Source: Lasioglossum baleicum (taxonomy: Eukaryota; Arthropoda; Insecta; Hymenoptera; Halictidae). Taken from it: a stretch of DNA of 64,000 nucleotides. The stretch spans positions 1 to 64,000 of the forward strand of contig NW_027469604.1 in assembly GCF_051020765.1 (NCBI RefSeq). Direction: 5' to 3'. A program made the translations under genes and the position numbers. Below are positions 37,801-50,400 of the stretch, in pieces (positions within the stretch are counted from its first letter, which is position 1; each line of letters opens with the position of its first letter). The notes beneath the pieces were generated by a model that did no database searches, was not told the origin of the DNA, and saw only the letters and a program-made list of their open reading frames with translations.

Positions 37801-40800
37801 AAATCCGCTTAACAGTAGCAGCAATCCACAAGTTAATTCACGGTATGAAATTGAAGTCGAGGGTCAAGATGTAGGAGAACATTACCAATTAGAATAAAGG
37901 CATTATTTTTACCCAATACCTTCCCTTCTGAGAACCCAATCCGCTATAGCGATTGCCTTGCTTAGTTTTCACAGGAAAAAATGAGTAGGCATATCAGCAG
38001 GCGGACACCTTATTATCATGTGTGAATAGGAAGATAGAGTGACACAGCATGCGAGAACGATGCGACCTTCTGTAAGAGTCGAACTGCAAATTCAATGGCT
38101 TCACCTATTATGTCATTCCGAGAGCCAAAGCATATATTCCCGGAGTAAATCCGCTGAACAGTATTGGGAACACACACCATAATTCATGCATTGTATATTA
38201 AATTAGAGCGTCACACCATGTGAGAACGTCACCGATTGCTATAAAGTCAATCGATTTACCGAAGACCATACCATCCGCGAACCTCACCCGCTTCACCGAG
38301 GGAATAACTTTGTGTTGAGGGAAAAAAGTTAGTACTCATTTCAGTGACGGGCACCTTAACTTCATGAATAAATTAGATGGTCGGGCATCAGACCGTTCGC
38401 GAACGTTGCCACCATCTGTGAGAGACGATCTTCTATGTCAATAGATTCACCTATACAGTGGTTCGTAGCATCAAACCAGGTATTCCTGGAGTAAATCCGC
38501 TGAGGAATCTTGGTAACAGACACTTCAATTCACGGTCTCAATATTAAAATTCAGCGTCAAGCCGTTTGTGAACGTTACAATTTGTTAGAAAGTCAAACGT
38601 CTTACCGAAGAGCTACCGTTGAGCTTTATTGGCAATAAGCACCTCAACCAACTGGATGAATACTGAAGTACAACATCACACCGCTGGAAAACGTTACCAA
38701 TAGATATAACATCATACACCTTACCATACACGTTACCCTCCTAGGACCGAACCCGCTGACGAGAGTGTCATGCTCAGTCCTCACAGCATCAGACTAGGAG
38801 ATGTATTTTCATGCGGATAGATTTTTTCACGTATGAATAGAAAATATGAGAGTCTAACTGGTTGTCGAACGACCCCACGATCTTTGAAAGTCGCACATCT
38901 AAGCCAATACTTTCAGCTATCCTGTGATTGCGGGAGTCAGACCAAGTATTCTAGGAGTAAATACACTGACCAATATTGTCAATAGAAAGCATGATTCATT
39001 GTATGAATATTGAAGTAGAGCGTCAAACCGTTTGTGAGTGTATACAATTGGCACAACGACGTACTCTTTAAATGATACCTTACCTTCTGAGAACATAACC
39101 CGTTGTATCGAGAGTATATCTTCGTGATCAGAGATACAAATTAGTACACATTTTAGTGGCGGGCCTCTTAACTTCATGAATGAATAACTATATCAAGTAT
39201 CAAAGCGTTCAATAAGGTTATCATATTCTTCGAAAATCTCACAGCTTGGACAATAGCTGGCGCTGATCTGTGCTTCCGATAGGCAAACCGGGTATTCCAG
39301 AAGTAATCTCGCTGATGCCGAATGGCAATAAACACCTCAACTCACTATATGAATATTAATGTTCAGCGTCAAACCGCAGGAGAATCTTACCAATTAATGT
39401 TACTTCCTGTTTCTTACTAGACACCTTTCCATCCTAGATCCGAAACCGCTGTAGCGAGTTTCACGCTTAGTGCTGACGGAATCATGTTACAAGACATTTT
39501 AGCACACGGACACCATATTTTCATGTAGGAATAGAATAATCGGGAGACAAACCGTTCGAGAAAGTTCCCACCTCCTATGTGAGTCGAGCGCCTAAGTCTA
39601 TAGCTTCACCTGTCCTGTATTTCCGATAGTCAAACCAGGTATTCCGGGAGGAAATTCGCTGTACACTATAGGCAGTGGACAACATAATTCACGGTTTGAA
39701 CATTAAAGTTCAGAGTCTATGCTTTCAAGAATATTACCAATTGGTATAATGTCAAAAGTTTTAGTGTAGACCTTACCGTCCAAGAACCTAACCCGCTGTA
39801 CCGGCAGTACAACGTCGTGCTCGGAGAAAGAAGTTAGTCACCATGTCAGTGACGGGCACCTTAGCTTCATGTATGAATTGGAAGATGGAGGGCCACGCAG
39901 TTCGAGAACGATACCACCATCTTTGAGAGACGAACGGCCAAGTGAATAGCTTCACCTATCCTGTTACTCCGTGAGTCAAAGCAGATATTCCGGTAGTCAA
40001 TCCGCTGAACAGCATTGCCAATGGAGACCTTAATTCACGGTTTGAAAATTAAAGAGGATCGTCAAACCGTTTGAGCACGTTACCTACTTTTATAAAGTCA
40101 AACCTTTTTCCGAGGACCATACCTTCCCAGAATTTAACCCGCTTTATGTAGAGTATGGTTTCGTGTTCAGAGAAACAAACTAGTATACATTTTAGTGACG
40201 GGCACCATAATTTTATGTGTGCGTTAGACGATCGAGGGGCAAATAGTTGGTGAACGATACCAACTTACTTGGGACACGAACAGCTACATCAATAGCTCCA
40301 CCTATTCTGTGATTCCGCGAGTCCAACGCAGTATTCAGCGAGTAAATCCGCTGAACAGTTTTGATATATACACCTTAATTCACGGAATGAGTATTTAAAT
40401 ATAGAGTCAAACCGTAGGAGAAATTTAACTTTTCTTATAAAGTCAGTACTCTTACCGAATACCTAACCTCAAGAGAACCTATACTTCTGTAGCGAATGCC
40501 TTACCTACTGTTCAAGGAAACAAATTAGTAGTCATTTTTGCTGCCGTACAGCACATTTTCATGTATAAATATCTAACTCGAGAGGCAAACCGATAGAGAA
40601 AGGTACCACATACTTTGGGAGTCGAAACGCAGAGGCAATAGCTTCAACTAAACTCTGACTCCGAGAGTCAAACCGGATATTCGAGGAGATAATCCCCAGA
40701 ATCGTAGTAGCAATAGACACCATATTTCACGGTTTGAATATTAAATCAGAGCATGAAAGCACTTGAGAACGTTACCAGTTGGTATAAAATCATACGTTGT

Positions 40801-41620
40801 ACCGAGGACCTAACCATCCGAGAAACTAACCTGCTGTATCGTGAGTATACCTACGTGTATAGGGAAGTACATTAGTATACAATTCAGTGATGGGACCTTA
40901 AATTCATGTGTGAATTAGAATATCGCCGGTCACATCTTTGGGGAACGTTACAACCTTCTGTGAGAGACGAACGGCTAGGTCAATAGCTTCACCTATCATG
41001 TGATTCGGAGTGTCAGCCTGGGAAAACCGAGAGTAAGCTCGCTGAAGAGCATTGGCAATAGACATATCGATTCTCGGTTTGAATATTAATGCAGGTCGTC
41101 AAGAACTTTTAGATCAATTCTTATATATTTAGAGTCAAACATCTTCCAAAATGCTTTACCATCCGAAAGACTAAACCGCTGTATCCGGAGAATAACACCA
41201 TGTGCAGAGGTACGAACTAGTGTACATTTCCTGACGAGCACCTTGATTTCATGCATGGATTAGAAGGTGGAGGGTTAAACCGTTCGAGAACGTTGTCACA
41301 TTCTGTGAGAAACGATCGGCTGAGTCAACGGCATCTCCTATCCTCTGATTCGGATGGTCAAACCAGGTATTCCGGGAATAAATCCGCTGTACAGTAATAG
41401 CTATTGACACCTTCATTTACGGAGCATATATTAAAGTATAGCGTCAAACTGTTTGTGAGTGTTACCAGTTGTTATAAATTCAAACGCTTTACTGGATACG
41501 ACACCCTCCGGAAGCCTAACGCGCTGTACTGAGAGTATAACATGGAGTTCAGAGGTTCAAGTTAGTATATGTTTTATTGACCGGCACCTTAATTTCAAGT
41601 ATGACTTAGAAAACCGACGA

Positions 41621-41940
41621 TCAAACCCTCTGCGAACATTATCCCCTTCTTTGAGGGTCGAACGGCAAAGTCAATAGCATCACATATTTTATGATTACGA
41701 GATCCACACGACGTATTCGAGTAGAAAATCGGCTTTAGAATATTGGCAATAGAGACCCTGTTCCACGGTATAGATATTGATCTCGGGAGAGAAGCCGTCG
41801 CAGAACATTTTCTATTAGCATTGTGACAAACTTTTTACCGAGGACCTTACCCTCCGAAAAACTAACCCGCTGTATCGAGAGTATAACTTTGTGTTCTGAG
41901 AACAACATTAGTAATCTTTTCAGTGTCGGGCACCGTAACG
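41621..41940 (-). repeat. Duplicated segment, copy 2 (partner 5,021-5,335)
   Basis: It carries the same set of private variants as 5,021-5,335: AACATTATCCCCTTCTTTGA, CATATTTTATGATTACGAGA, CACACGACGTATTCGAGTAG, AATATTGGCAATAGAGACCC, GAGAGAAGCCGTC, and CAGTGTCGGGCACC at the right end. Both copies lie in minus orientation. Confidence 0.8.
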
Positions 41941-43842
41941 GCATGTATGAATTAGAAGATCGATGGCCAAACCTATCGATTACGTTACCACTCTACTGGA
42001 GATTCGAACGGATAAGCCAGCAGTTCCACCTATCCTGTGATTCCGAGAGTCAAACCAAGTAATCCCTGAATTATATCGCTGATGAGGATTGTCAATAGAT
42101 ACCATAATTTGCATAGTGAATATTAAAATATCGCGTCACACCGCTTGAGAACGTCAAACGTATCACCGAATCCATTACTGTCCGAGAAGCAAACCCGCCG
42201 CATCGAGGGTATGGCTACGTGTATAGGGATAAAAATGGGTATACATTTTAGTGATGGGAACCTTAATTTCGTTATGAATAAGGAGATCAAGTGTCGAACC
42301 ATTCGAGAATGTTACCACCTTCTGCGAGAGACATACGGCTAAGTCGATAATTTAACCTACCTCGTGATACCGATAGTCGAACCGGAAAACCAAGAGAAAG
42401 ATCGCTGAAGGGTATTGGCAATAGGCACCTCGATTCACGGTTTGAATATTAAAGCTGGCCGTCATGCCGTTGTAGATCATTTCGTATAGCTGTAGTTTCA
42501 AATATCTTGCAGAATGTCTTACCATCCAAAAACTGACACACTGTATCGGGAGTATATCACCGTGTTCAGAATTACGAACAAGAATAAATTTACTGACGAG
42601 CACCATAATTTCGTGCCTGAATTAGAAGGTCGAGTTTCAAACCGTACGAGAACGTTGCCACCTTCTGTCAGAGACGACCACCAAAGACAACAGCTGCATC
42701 TATCCAGCTATTCGGAGATACAAACCAGGTACAGCTGGAGAAAATCCTCTGAACAGTATTGCTAATAGGCACTTTATTTCACGGTTTGAATAGAAAAGTA
42801 AAGCGTCAAACATTTGAGAGCATTGCCAATTGGGGTAAAGTCAAACAACATGCCGATGGCGTTGCCATTGAAGGAGAAAACTCGCCGCGTCGAGAGAATA
42901 ACTTCGTGTTCATAGAAAGCAATTAGTATTCATTTCAGTGACGAGCACGTTCAGTTTATGTATCAATTGGAAAATCGTTGGTCAAACCGTCCTAGAACGT
43001 TGCCACCATCTCTGATGGACGAACGGCTGTATCAATAGCTTCACGTATCCTGCGATTCCGAAAGCAAAACCAGGAATTCCCGAAGCTTCTCCGCAGAACT
43101 GAATTGGCAAGAGTCACCTGAATTCACGGTTTGAATATCAAAGTAAGCGTCAAACCGTTTTAGAGCATTGCCAATTGGTATAAAGTCAAACACTTTATCG
43201 ATGGCCTTACCTTAGGAGAAGAAATCTCCCCGTTTCGCGGGTACAATTGCGTATTCCTAGATATAAATTAGTCTCCATTTCATTGACGGCACCTTAATTG
43301 CTAGCATGAATTTGAAGATCGCGGGTAAAACCGATCGGGAACGTCGCCACCTTCGGTAAGGGACGGACGGATAAGTCCATAGCTTCACCTATCCTGAGTG
43401 TTCTAGAGTCAGTGCAGGTTTTCCTGGAGTAAATCCGCTGAAGAGTATTGGCAATAGGCACCTTAATTCACGGCTTGAATATTAAAGTCTAGCGTCAAAC
43501 CTTTTGGGAACGATACCAGTTGCTATAGTGTCAAACGTTTTACCGAAGACCTTACCCTCTGAAAAACTAACCGGCAGTATCGATAGTATAATATCGTGTT
43601 CAGAGAAAGAAATTAGAGTCCATTTCAGTGACGGACACCTCTAATTGAAGAATTAAATGAAAATCGGGGTTCCATCCGATCGAGGTAGGAACAGCTGAAC
43701 CAGTGGCCTCACATATCCGGTGATTCCGAAAGCTAACCAGATATTCCGGGCGTAAATGCGCTGACACAGTATTGGTAGTAAACACCTTCATTCACGGTTT
43801 GAATATGAAAATAGAACGTCAAACCTTTTGAGAACGTTATCA

Positions 43843-44186
43843 ACTATTAACTTATCCGTTCCATACTCAATGTGACCGGTAACGTTCTCGAACAGTTTAA
43901 TGCTCATTCTTCGAATTGATACATTACGTTAAGGTTCCATTCATTGAAATGAATACTAGTTTCGATATCTAAATGCGGCGTTATACTCTCGAAGCGGCAG
44001 GTTAGCTCCTCCGAGGTGTCTATCGGTAAAGCGTTTGACTCTACACCAATAGGTTACGGTCTACATCGTGTTGACGGTCTGCTTTAATATTCGTACCGTG
44101 CATTAAGGTGTCTATTGCCATTACCCTTCAGCGTATCTGCGCAGGAATTCTTAGTTTGACTCTATGAATCGCAGTACGTGTGAAGT
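43843..44186 (+). repeat. Block 9: a single inverted unit inside a minus block
   Basis: The 344-bp plus-oriented insert begins at CTATTAACTTATCCGTTC (consensus CTATTGACTTAGCCGTTC). It goes once round the unit and ends at GTACGTGTGAAG (consensus GATAGGTGAAG), which is the base before its own starting point. The flanking minus sequence stops at GAACGTTATCAA and resumes at TTGTTTAAAGACAAAC. Joined, these give the minus consensus GAACGTTACCAA / TTGGTATAAAGTCAAAC with no loss. So one complete unit has been placed, reversed, at the centre of the palindrome. Confidence 0.82.
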
Positions 44187-47100
44187 TTGTTTAAAGACAA
44201 ACATTTTACTGACGGCCTTACCTTCCGAGAAGCCTACCATGCTGAATTAGGAGTATAACATCATGTTCAGTGGAAAAAATTAGTATAAATTTTAGTGACG
44301 GCCAACTTAATTTCATCCATGAATCTAATGATCATGTGCCAGATTCGTGCGGCTAGGTCAATACCTTCTCCTGTCCTGTGATTCTGAGACTCAAAGCAGG
44401 GAGACCTGGAGTAAATCCCCTGAGCAGTTACCTTACTACACGATTTGAATTATAAAGCAGACCTTCAAACCGGTGGAGATCATTACCAATTGCTACGAAG
44501 CCAAAGTCTTACCGAAGACCAAATCTCCCGAGTAGCTAACCTGCCGTATCGGGGGTATAACTTCGTATTTAGAGAAGCACATCAGTGTATGTTTTAGCGA
44601 CGGCAAATTAAATTCATGTATGAATTAGAATACAGATGTTCAAACTATTCGAGAACGATACCACCCTCTTTCAGAGTAAGACTGCCAGTTCAATAGCTTC
44701 ACCAATCATGTGATTCTGAGAGTCAAATTATTTAATCCTGGTGGAAATCCTCTGAAGGGTATTGGCTATAGACACTTCAATACACGGTTTGAATATTAAA
44801 GCAGACCGTCAATCAGATGTAGACTGTTACCAATTGCTACATAGTCAAACCACTTACTGAATATCTTATCCCCCGAAAAACTAACCGCCTGTATCGAGAG
44901 TATATCTTCGTGTTCAGAGAAAGAAGTATGTTTTCATTTCTGTGACGGGCACTTTATTTTCATGTATGAATTAGAAGATCGAGCGTCAAACCGCTCGAGA
45001 ACGTTGCGACCTTCTGTTAGAGACGACCGGCTAAGTGAACAGCTTCACCTATTCTGTGATTCGGAAAGTAAAATCAGGTATCGCGGAAGTAAATCCGCTG
45101 AACAGTTTTGGAAATAGGCACCGTCCTTCACGGTATGAACACTAAAGTAGTGCATCAAACCGTTTGAGAGCGTTACCAATTGGTATACCGACAATCGTTT
45201 TACCGAAGACCATACCCTCCGTGATATTAATCCGCTGTCTCGACAGTATAAACTCATCGTCAGAGATACTAATTAGTATACATGTTACTATCCGTCGCCT
45301 TGATTTCATATATGAATTAGACGATCTATTGTCTATCCATTCGTGGTCGTTACCACCTTGTCTGATAGTCGAACGGCTGAGTTAGTAGCTTCACCTATCC
45401 TGCGATTCCGATAGTTATACCAGGTGTAGTAAATCCGCGGTATAATATTGACAATAGATAACTTTACTGGCGGTATGAATGTTAAGGTACAGCATCAAAC
45501 CGATTGACAGCGTTACCGATTGATATAAAGTCAAACGCATTAAACATGGCCATACCGACCGCGAACCTCACCCGCTTTGTCGAAAGTATAACATCGTGTT
45601 CAGGGAAATAAATTAGTAAACATTTTAGTGACGGGGACCTTAATTTCATTTTCAATAGGAAGATGAAGGGTCAGACCGATTGAGAATTATACCACTTTCT
45701 TTGAGAGTCGAAAGGCTAAGACAATAGCTTAATCAATACTATGAGGACGAAAGCCAAATCAGGTATTACGGGATTAAATGCACTGTACTGTATTGGCAAT
45801 AGGCACGTTCATTCACGGTTTCAATTTAAAGTAGAGGTCAATAGTTTTGAGAACGTTACCAAGTGGTATAAGCACAAACGTCTTACTGATAACCTCACCC
45901 ACCGAAATCCTAACCCGCTGTATTTAGAATATAACAACGTCCTCAGCGGTAAGAACTAGTATTCAAGTTAGGCACGCGCAACTTCATTTCATATATGAAT
46001 TAGAAGATCGGGGGTCAAACCGATCGATAAAGTTACCATCTCCTTTGAGATTCGAACGTCTAGTTCAATAACTTCACCTTTCCAATGTTTCCGAGAGACA
46101 TATCAGGTATACCGCGAGTAAATTCTGCGGCTCAATGTGGGCATCAGGCACCCTATTTCGCTGTATTAATTTTAAAGTGCACAATCATAGCATTACAGCT
46201 CTTTACCTATTGATACAGAGTCAAACTTCTCACGGAAGGCCTTACATTCGAGAAGCCCACCTGCTCTATCGAGAGTATAACTTCGAGTTCAGAGAAGCAA
46301 ATTAATATACATTTTCTAGACGACCACCTTAATTTCATCTACGAAATAGAGTATCGACAATCAAACTGATCGAGAACGTTACCACCCTCTTTGAATGTCG
46401 AACAGCTAGGTCTATAGCTTCTACTATCCTGTGATTCCGAGAGGCAATCCCGATATTACGGGAGTAAATGCGCTGAACGTTATTGGAAATAGACACCTTC
46501 GTTCACAATCTGAATATTAAAATAGAAAGTCAGCATGTTGGAGAACATAATGAATTTTTGTAAAGTCAGACTATATACCGAATACCTTACCTTCCCAGAA
46601 CCTGACCCGCAGTATCGACAATCATGCTTAGTGTCTGCGGAAACCAATTAGTAGGCTTGTTAGCAGACGCACAGGATTGTTTTATGTATGAATAGGAAAA
46701 TCGAGAGTCAAACCGTTGCAAAACTATTCCACCTTCAACGAAAGTCCCACAACTAGGTCGATAGCTTATCCTCTCCTGTAATTGCGAGAGTAGACAACTT
46801 ATTCTAGGCGCAGGTGCACTGAACAATATTGCCAATGGACAACGTAATTCACGGCATAAATATTAAGGATGAGAGTCAAACTGACGGAGAGCATTACGAA
46901 TTGGGATAAAGTCATTCTTCATAACCTATACCTTACATTCCGAGAACTCAAGCTGCCGTAGCGATTGTCTTGCTTTGTGTTCACAGGAACGAATAAGTAG
47001 ACATTTTCGCAGACTGCGACCTTAATATCATGTATCAATAGGAGGATGTAGTGTCGAACCGTTCGAGAGCGTTCCCACCAATTGTAGGAGTCGTACTGTT

Positions 47101-47401
47101 AAGTCAACAGCTTGACGCATCCTGTGATGCCAACAGTCAAACGAATTACTATACATTTTAGTGATGTGGACCTTAATTTCAGGAATGAATTAGAAGGTTG
47201 ACCGTCAAACTGTTGAGAACGTTCCCACCTTCTGTGACAGACGGAAGGGTAAGTGTATAGCTTCACCTACCCCGCGATTCCGCGAGTCAAAGCCGGTATT
47301 CCGGAGGAAAATGCGCTGTACAGTGTTGGCAATAAACACCCAATTTTATGGTATATATACAGCAGTGCAGAGTCAAACCGTTGCTGATCGATAGTTATTG
47401 G
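44187..47401 (-). repeat. Array block 10, minus orientation
   Basis: About 9.3 unit lengths. Shortened copies are near 44,338 (GATCATGTGCCAGATTCGTG, part of the A-half element missing), near 45,423 (about 15 bp lost) and at about 47,139-47,146, where GCCAACAGTCAAAC is joined to GAATTACTATACATTTTAG with roughly a half-unit missing. Everything else is ordinary repeat. Confidence 0.88.
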
Positions 47402-47425
47402 TTTAGAACAAGTAGGTAATGTTCT
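47390..47425. other. Orientation switch, minus to plus, at the palindrome
   Basis: Minus sequence GAGTCAAACCGTTGCTGATC runs to GTTATTGGTTTAG, the minus palindrome region (consensus TTACCTATTGGTATAG). It immediately becomes plus sequence TTTAGAACAAGTAGGTAATG (consensus TTTATACCAATTGGTAACG). The palindrome is present on both sides of the turn, so the break lies in the dyad itself. Confidence 0.78.
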
Positions 47426-50400
47426 ACAACGGCGTGTCGGCCTGCCTTAATATTCAAACCGTGTATTGAGATGTCTATTGCCAATAACTTACAGCGGTCT
47501 TATTTCCGGAATACCAGGCACGAATCTCGGAACCACAGGATAGGTGAAGCTATTGACTTATCCTTAGGAATCTCAAAGACGGTGGTAACGTTCTCGATCG
47601 ATTTAACTCTCGATGTTGATATCTATACACAAACATGTGGTGTCCGTCCCCTGAAATGACCACTAATTTGTTTCTGTTCACATTAAGCAGGACACTCGCT
47701 ACATCAGGATAGGACCTCGAATGGTAAGATATTCAGGAAAGGATTGACTGTATACGAATTGGTAATATTCTCCGACGGTTTGATCATCGATATTCTAGTT
47801 CATCCATGAAGTTAATGTGCCCGCCACTGAAGTGAAGCCTAATTTCTACTTCTGAACACGAAGTCATATTCTCGATACGGCGGGATAACTCCGCCGTATG
47901 TAAGGCCATCAGTAAAGTGCTTGACTTTATACCAATTGGCATTGCTCTGAAACGGTTTGGCGGTCTGTATTAATATTCAAACTGTGATTTATGGTGTCTA
48001 ATGGGAATACTGTTCAGCGGATATACTCCAGGAATATCTGGGTTGACGCTTCGAATCGCAGGATTCGCGAAGCTATTGACTTAGCCATACATCACTCACA
48101 GATGGTGGTAACCTTTTTGAAGGGTTTGACACTCGATCTTCTAATTCATACATGAAATTATGGCGCCCGTCTATAAAATGTCTACTTATATGTTTCCCTG
48201 AACACGAAGCGGAGCACCTCCTACAGACGGTGAGTTTTCTCGGAAGGTAAGCCAGTCAGTAAAAAGTTTTAACTCTATGGGAATAGGTAGTGTCTTGCAA
48301 CGGTTCGACGATCTACTTTAATATTCGTATAGTGAATAATGGTACCTATTGCCAGTACACTTCAGCGGAATTACTCTCGGACGACCTAATTTGACGCAAG
48401 GAATCTCTGGATAGGTGAAGGTATTCACTTAGCCTTTCGTCTCTCACAGAAGGTGGCCTTATTCAACAGCTGCTTCATCCGCGATCTTCTTATTCACAGT
48501 GAAATTACGGAGCCTGTCACCAAAATGTTTACTAATTTCTTCCTCTGCACACGGTGTTATGCTCTCGAATCAGCTGGTCAGTTTCTCGGATGGTAAGGCA
48601 TTCTGTAAGATGTAAACCCTACATAAATAGTTAATGTTCTACAATGGCTTTTCGGTCTACTTTAATATTCAAAACGCGAATTATGGTGCCCATTGCCAAC
48701 AGAATACAGCGGATTCACTCCTGATATACCTGGTTTGACTCTCCGAATCCCAAGTATAGGTGAAGCTATTGTCTTATGTGTGCCATTCTCAAAGAATGTG
48801 GTAACGTCCTGGAACGGGTTGCCTCCCGATATTCTCACCTATACCTGAAATTATGGTGCCCGTCACTACAATGGGTACTTGCTTGTTTCGGGTTAGACTA
48901 GGCAACCCACTCGCTCCAGCCGGTTTGGTTCCCGCTAGGTATGGTAATTGGTAAAACGTTTGATAAAACGTAAAACTATGCCAACTGATAACGTCCACAA
49001 ACGGTTTCACGCTCTACATTAAAATTCAAACCGTGAATTGAGGTGTCCATTGCCATTGTGTACAGCTGATTGACTTCCGGAATACCTGATTTGACTATCC
49101 GGAATATCCTAATACGTGAAGCTACTGACCAAGCCATTCGTCTCTGAAATAAGGTGGTAACGTTGAATAACGGTTTGTCACATCCATCTTCTTATTCATG
49201 CATGAGGATAAGGTGCCCGTCACTAATATGTGTACAAATTTCTTCCTCTGAACTCCAAGTTATACTCTCGATATAATGCGATAGGCTTCAGAGGGTAAGG
49301 GTTACAGTAAAACGCTTGACTTTATTCCAATTGGTAAAGTTCTAAAACTTGTTGGCTCTGTTCTTTAATATATATATCGTGATATATGGTGTCTAATGCC
49401 AATACTCTGCAGCCGATTTATTCCCGGAATGCGCAGTTTGATTCTGGGTATGACATGGTACCTGTACCTATGGACTTAGTCATTCTACTCTCAAAGATGG
49501 TGGTATCGTTCTCTAAGAGTTCGACACTCGATCCTCTATTTCATACATAAAATTAAGGTGCGCGACACTAAAAAGTATAATAATTTGCTTCTCTGAACAC
49601 GAAGTAATACTCTCGATACAGGGGGTTGATGTCAAGGACGGTAAGCACTTCGGAAAGAGGTTTGACTCTATGCGCGTACGTAAAGCTCTACAACGGTTTC
49701 ATGCTCTGCTTTAATATTCATACCGTGAAGTGAGCTGTCTATTGCCAATACTGTTGAGCGGATTAGTCCGGGAATGACTGGTATGAGTCTCCTAATCCCA
49801 TGATTGGTGAAGCTGTTGACTCAGCCGTTTGATTAACCAAGGAGGTGGAAACGTTCTCGTACAGTTAGACGCTGGATCGTCGAATTCAAAAATGACATTA
49901 CCGTGCACGTCACTACTGCCATTGCCGTTCGATTCTCAAAGTAAGTGGTAACGTTCTCGAACGGTTTGACACTCGATCGTCAATTTCACACATGAAGTTA
50001 TGGTTGCCGCCACTAAAATATATGCTAGTTTGCTTCCTTGAGCACTATGTTATACTCTCGATACAGCCGGATAGATTCTCGCAAGGTATGCCCTTCAGTA
50101 AAATGTTTGAATGTACAGCTATATGTAGCGTCCTACAATGGTTTATCTCTGTTCTTTAACATTTGTAGAGTGAAATAATGTGCTGATTCCTATAATGTTC
50201 TGCGGGATATGCCACAGAATTCCTGGGCTCTCTCTTGGAATCGCAGGATAGGCGAAGCTATTCGCGTATCTGTGCGACTCTCAAAGAAGTTGGGAACGAT
50301 CTAGATCAGTTTGGCCCACGGTCATCTAAGCCATGCATGACATTATTACGCCCATCGCTAGCATGTAGACTAATGTGTTTCTCTGAACGCGAAGCAATAC

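Larger units (their letters stand above)
37165..43842 (-). repeat. Array block 8, minus orientation
   Basis: About 19.3 unit lengths. It contains a half-unit deletion at about 37,768-37,775, a larger jump at about 38,611-38,622 (from CTTACCGAAG to CTTTATTGGCAATAAGC), a small deletion near 43,683, and the duplicated segment 41,621-41,940. The right end is interrupted by the single inverted unit 43,843-44,186, after which the minus reading resumes at the next expected base. Confidence 0.9.
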
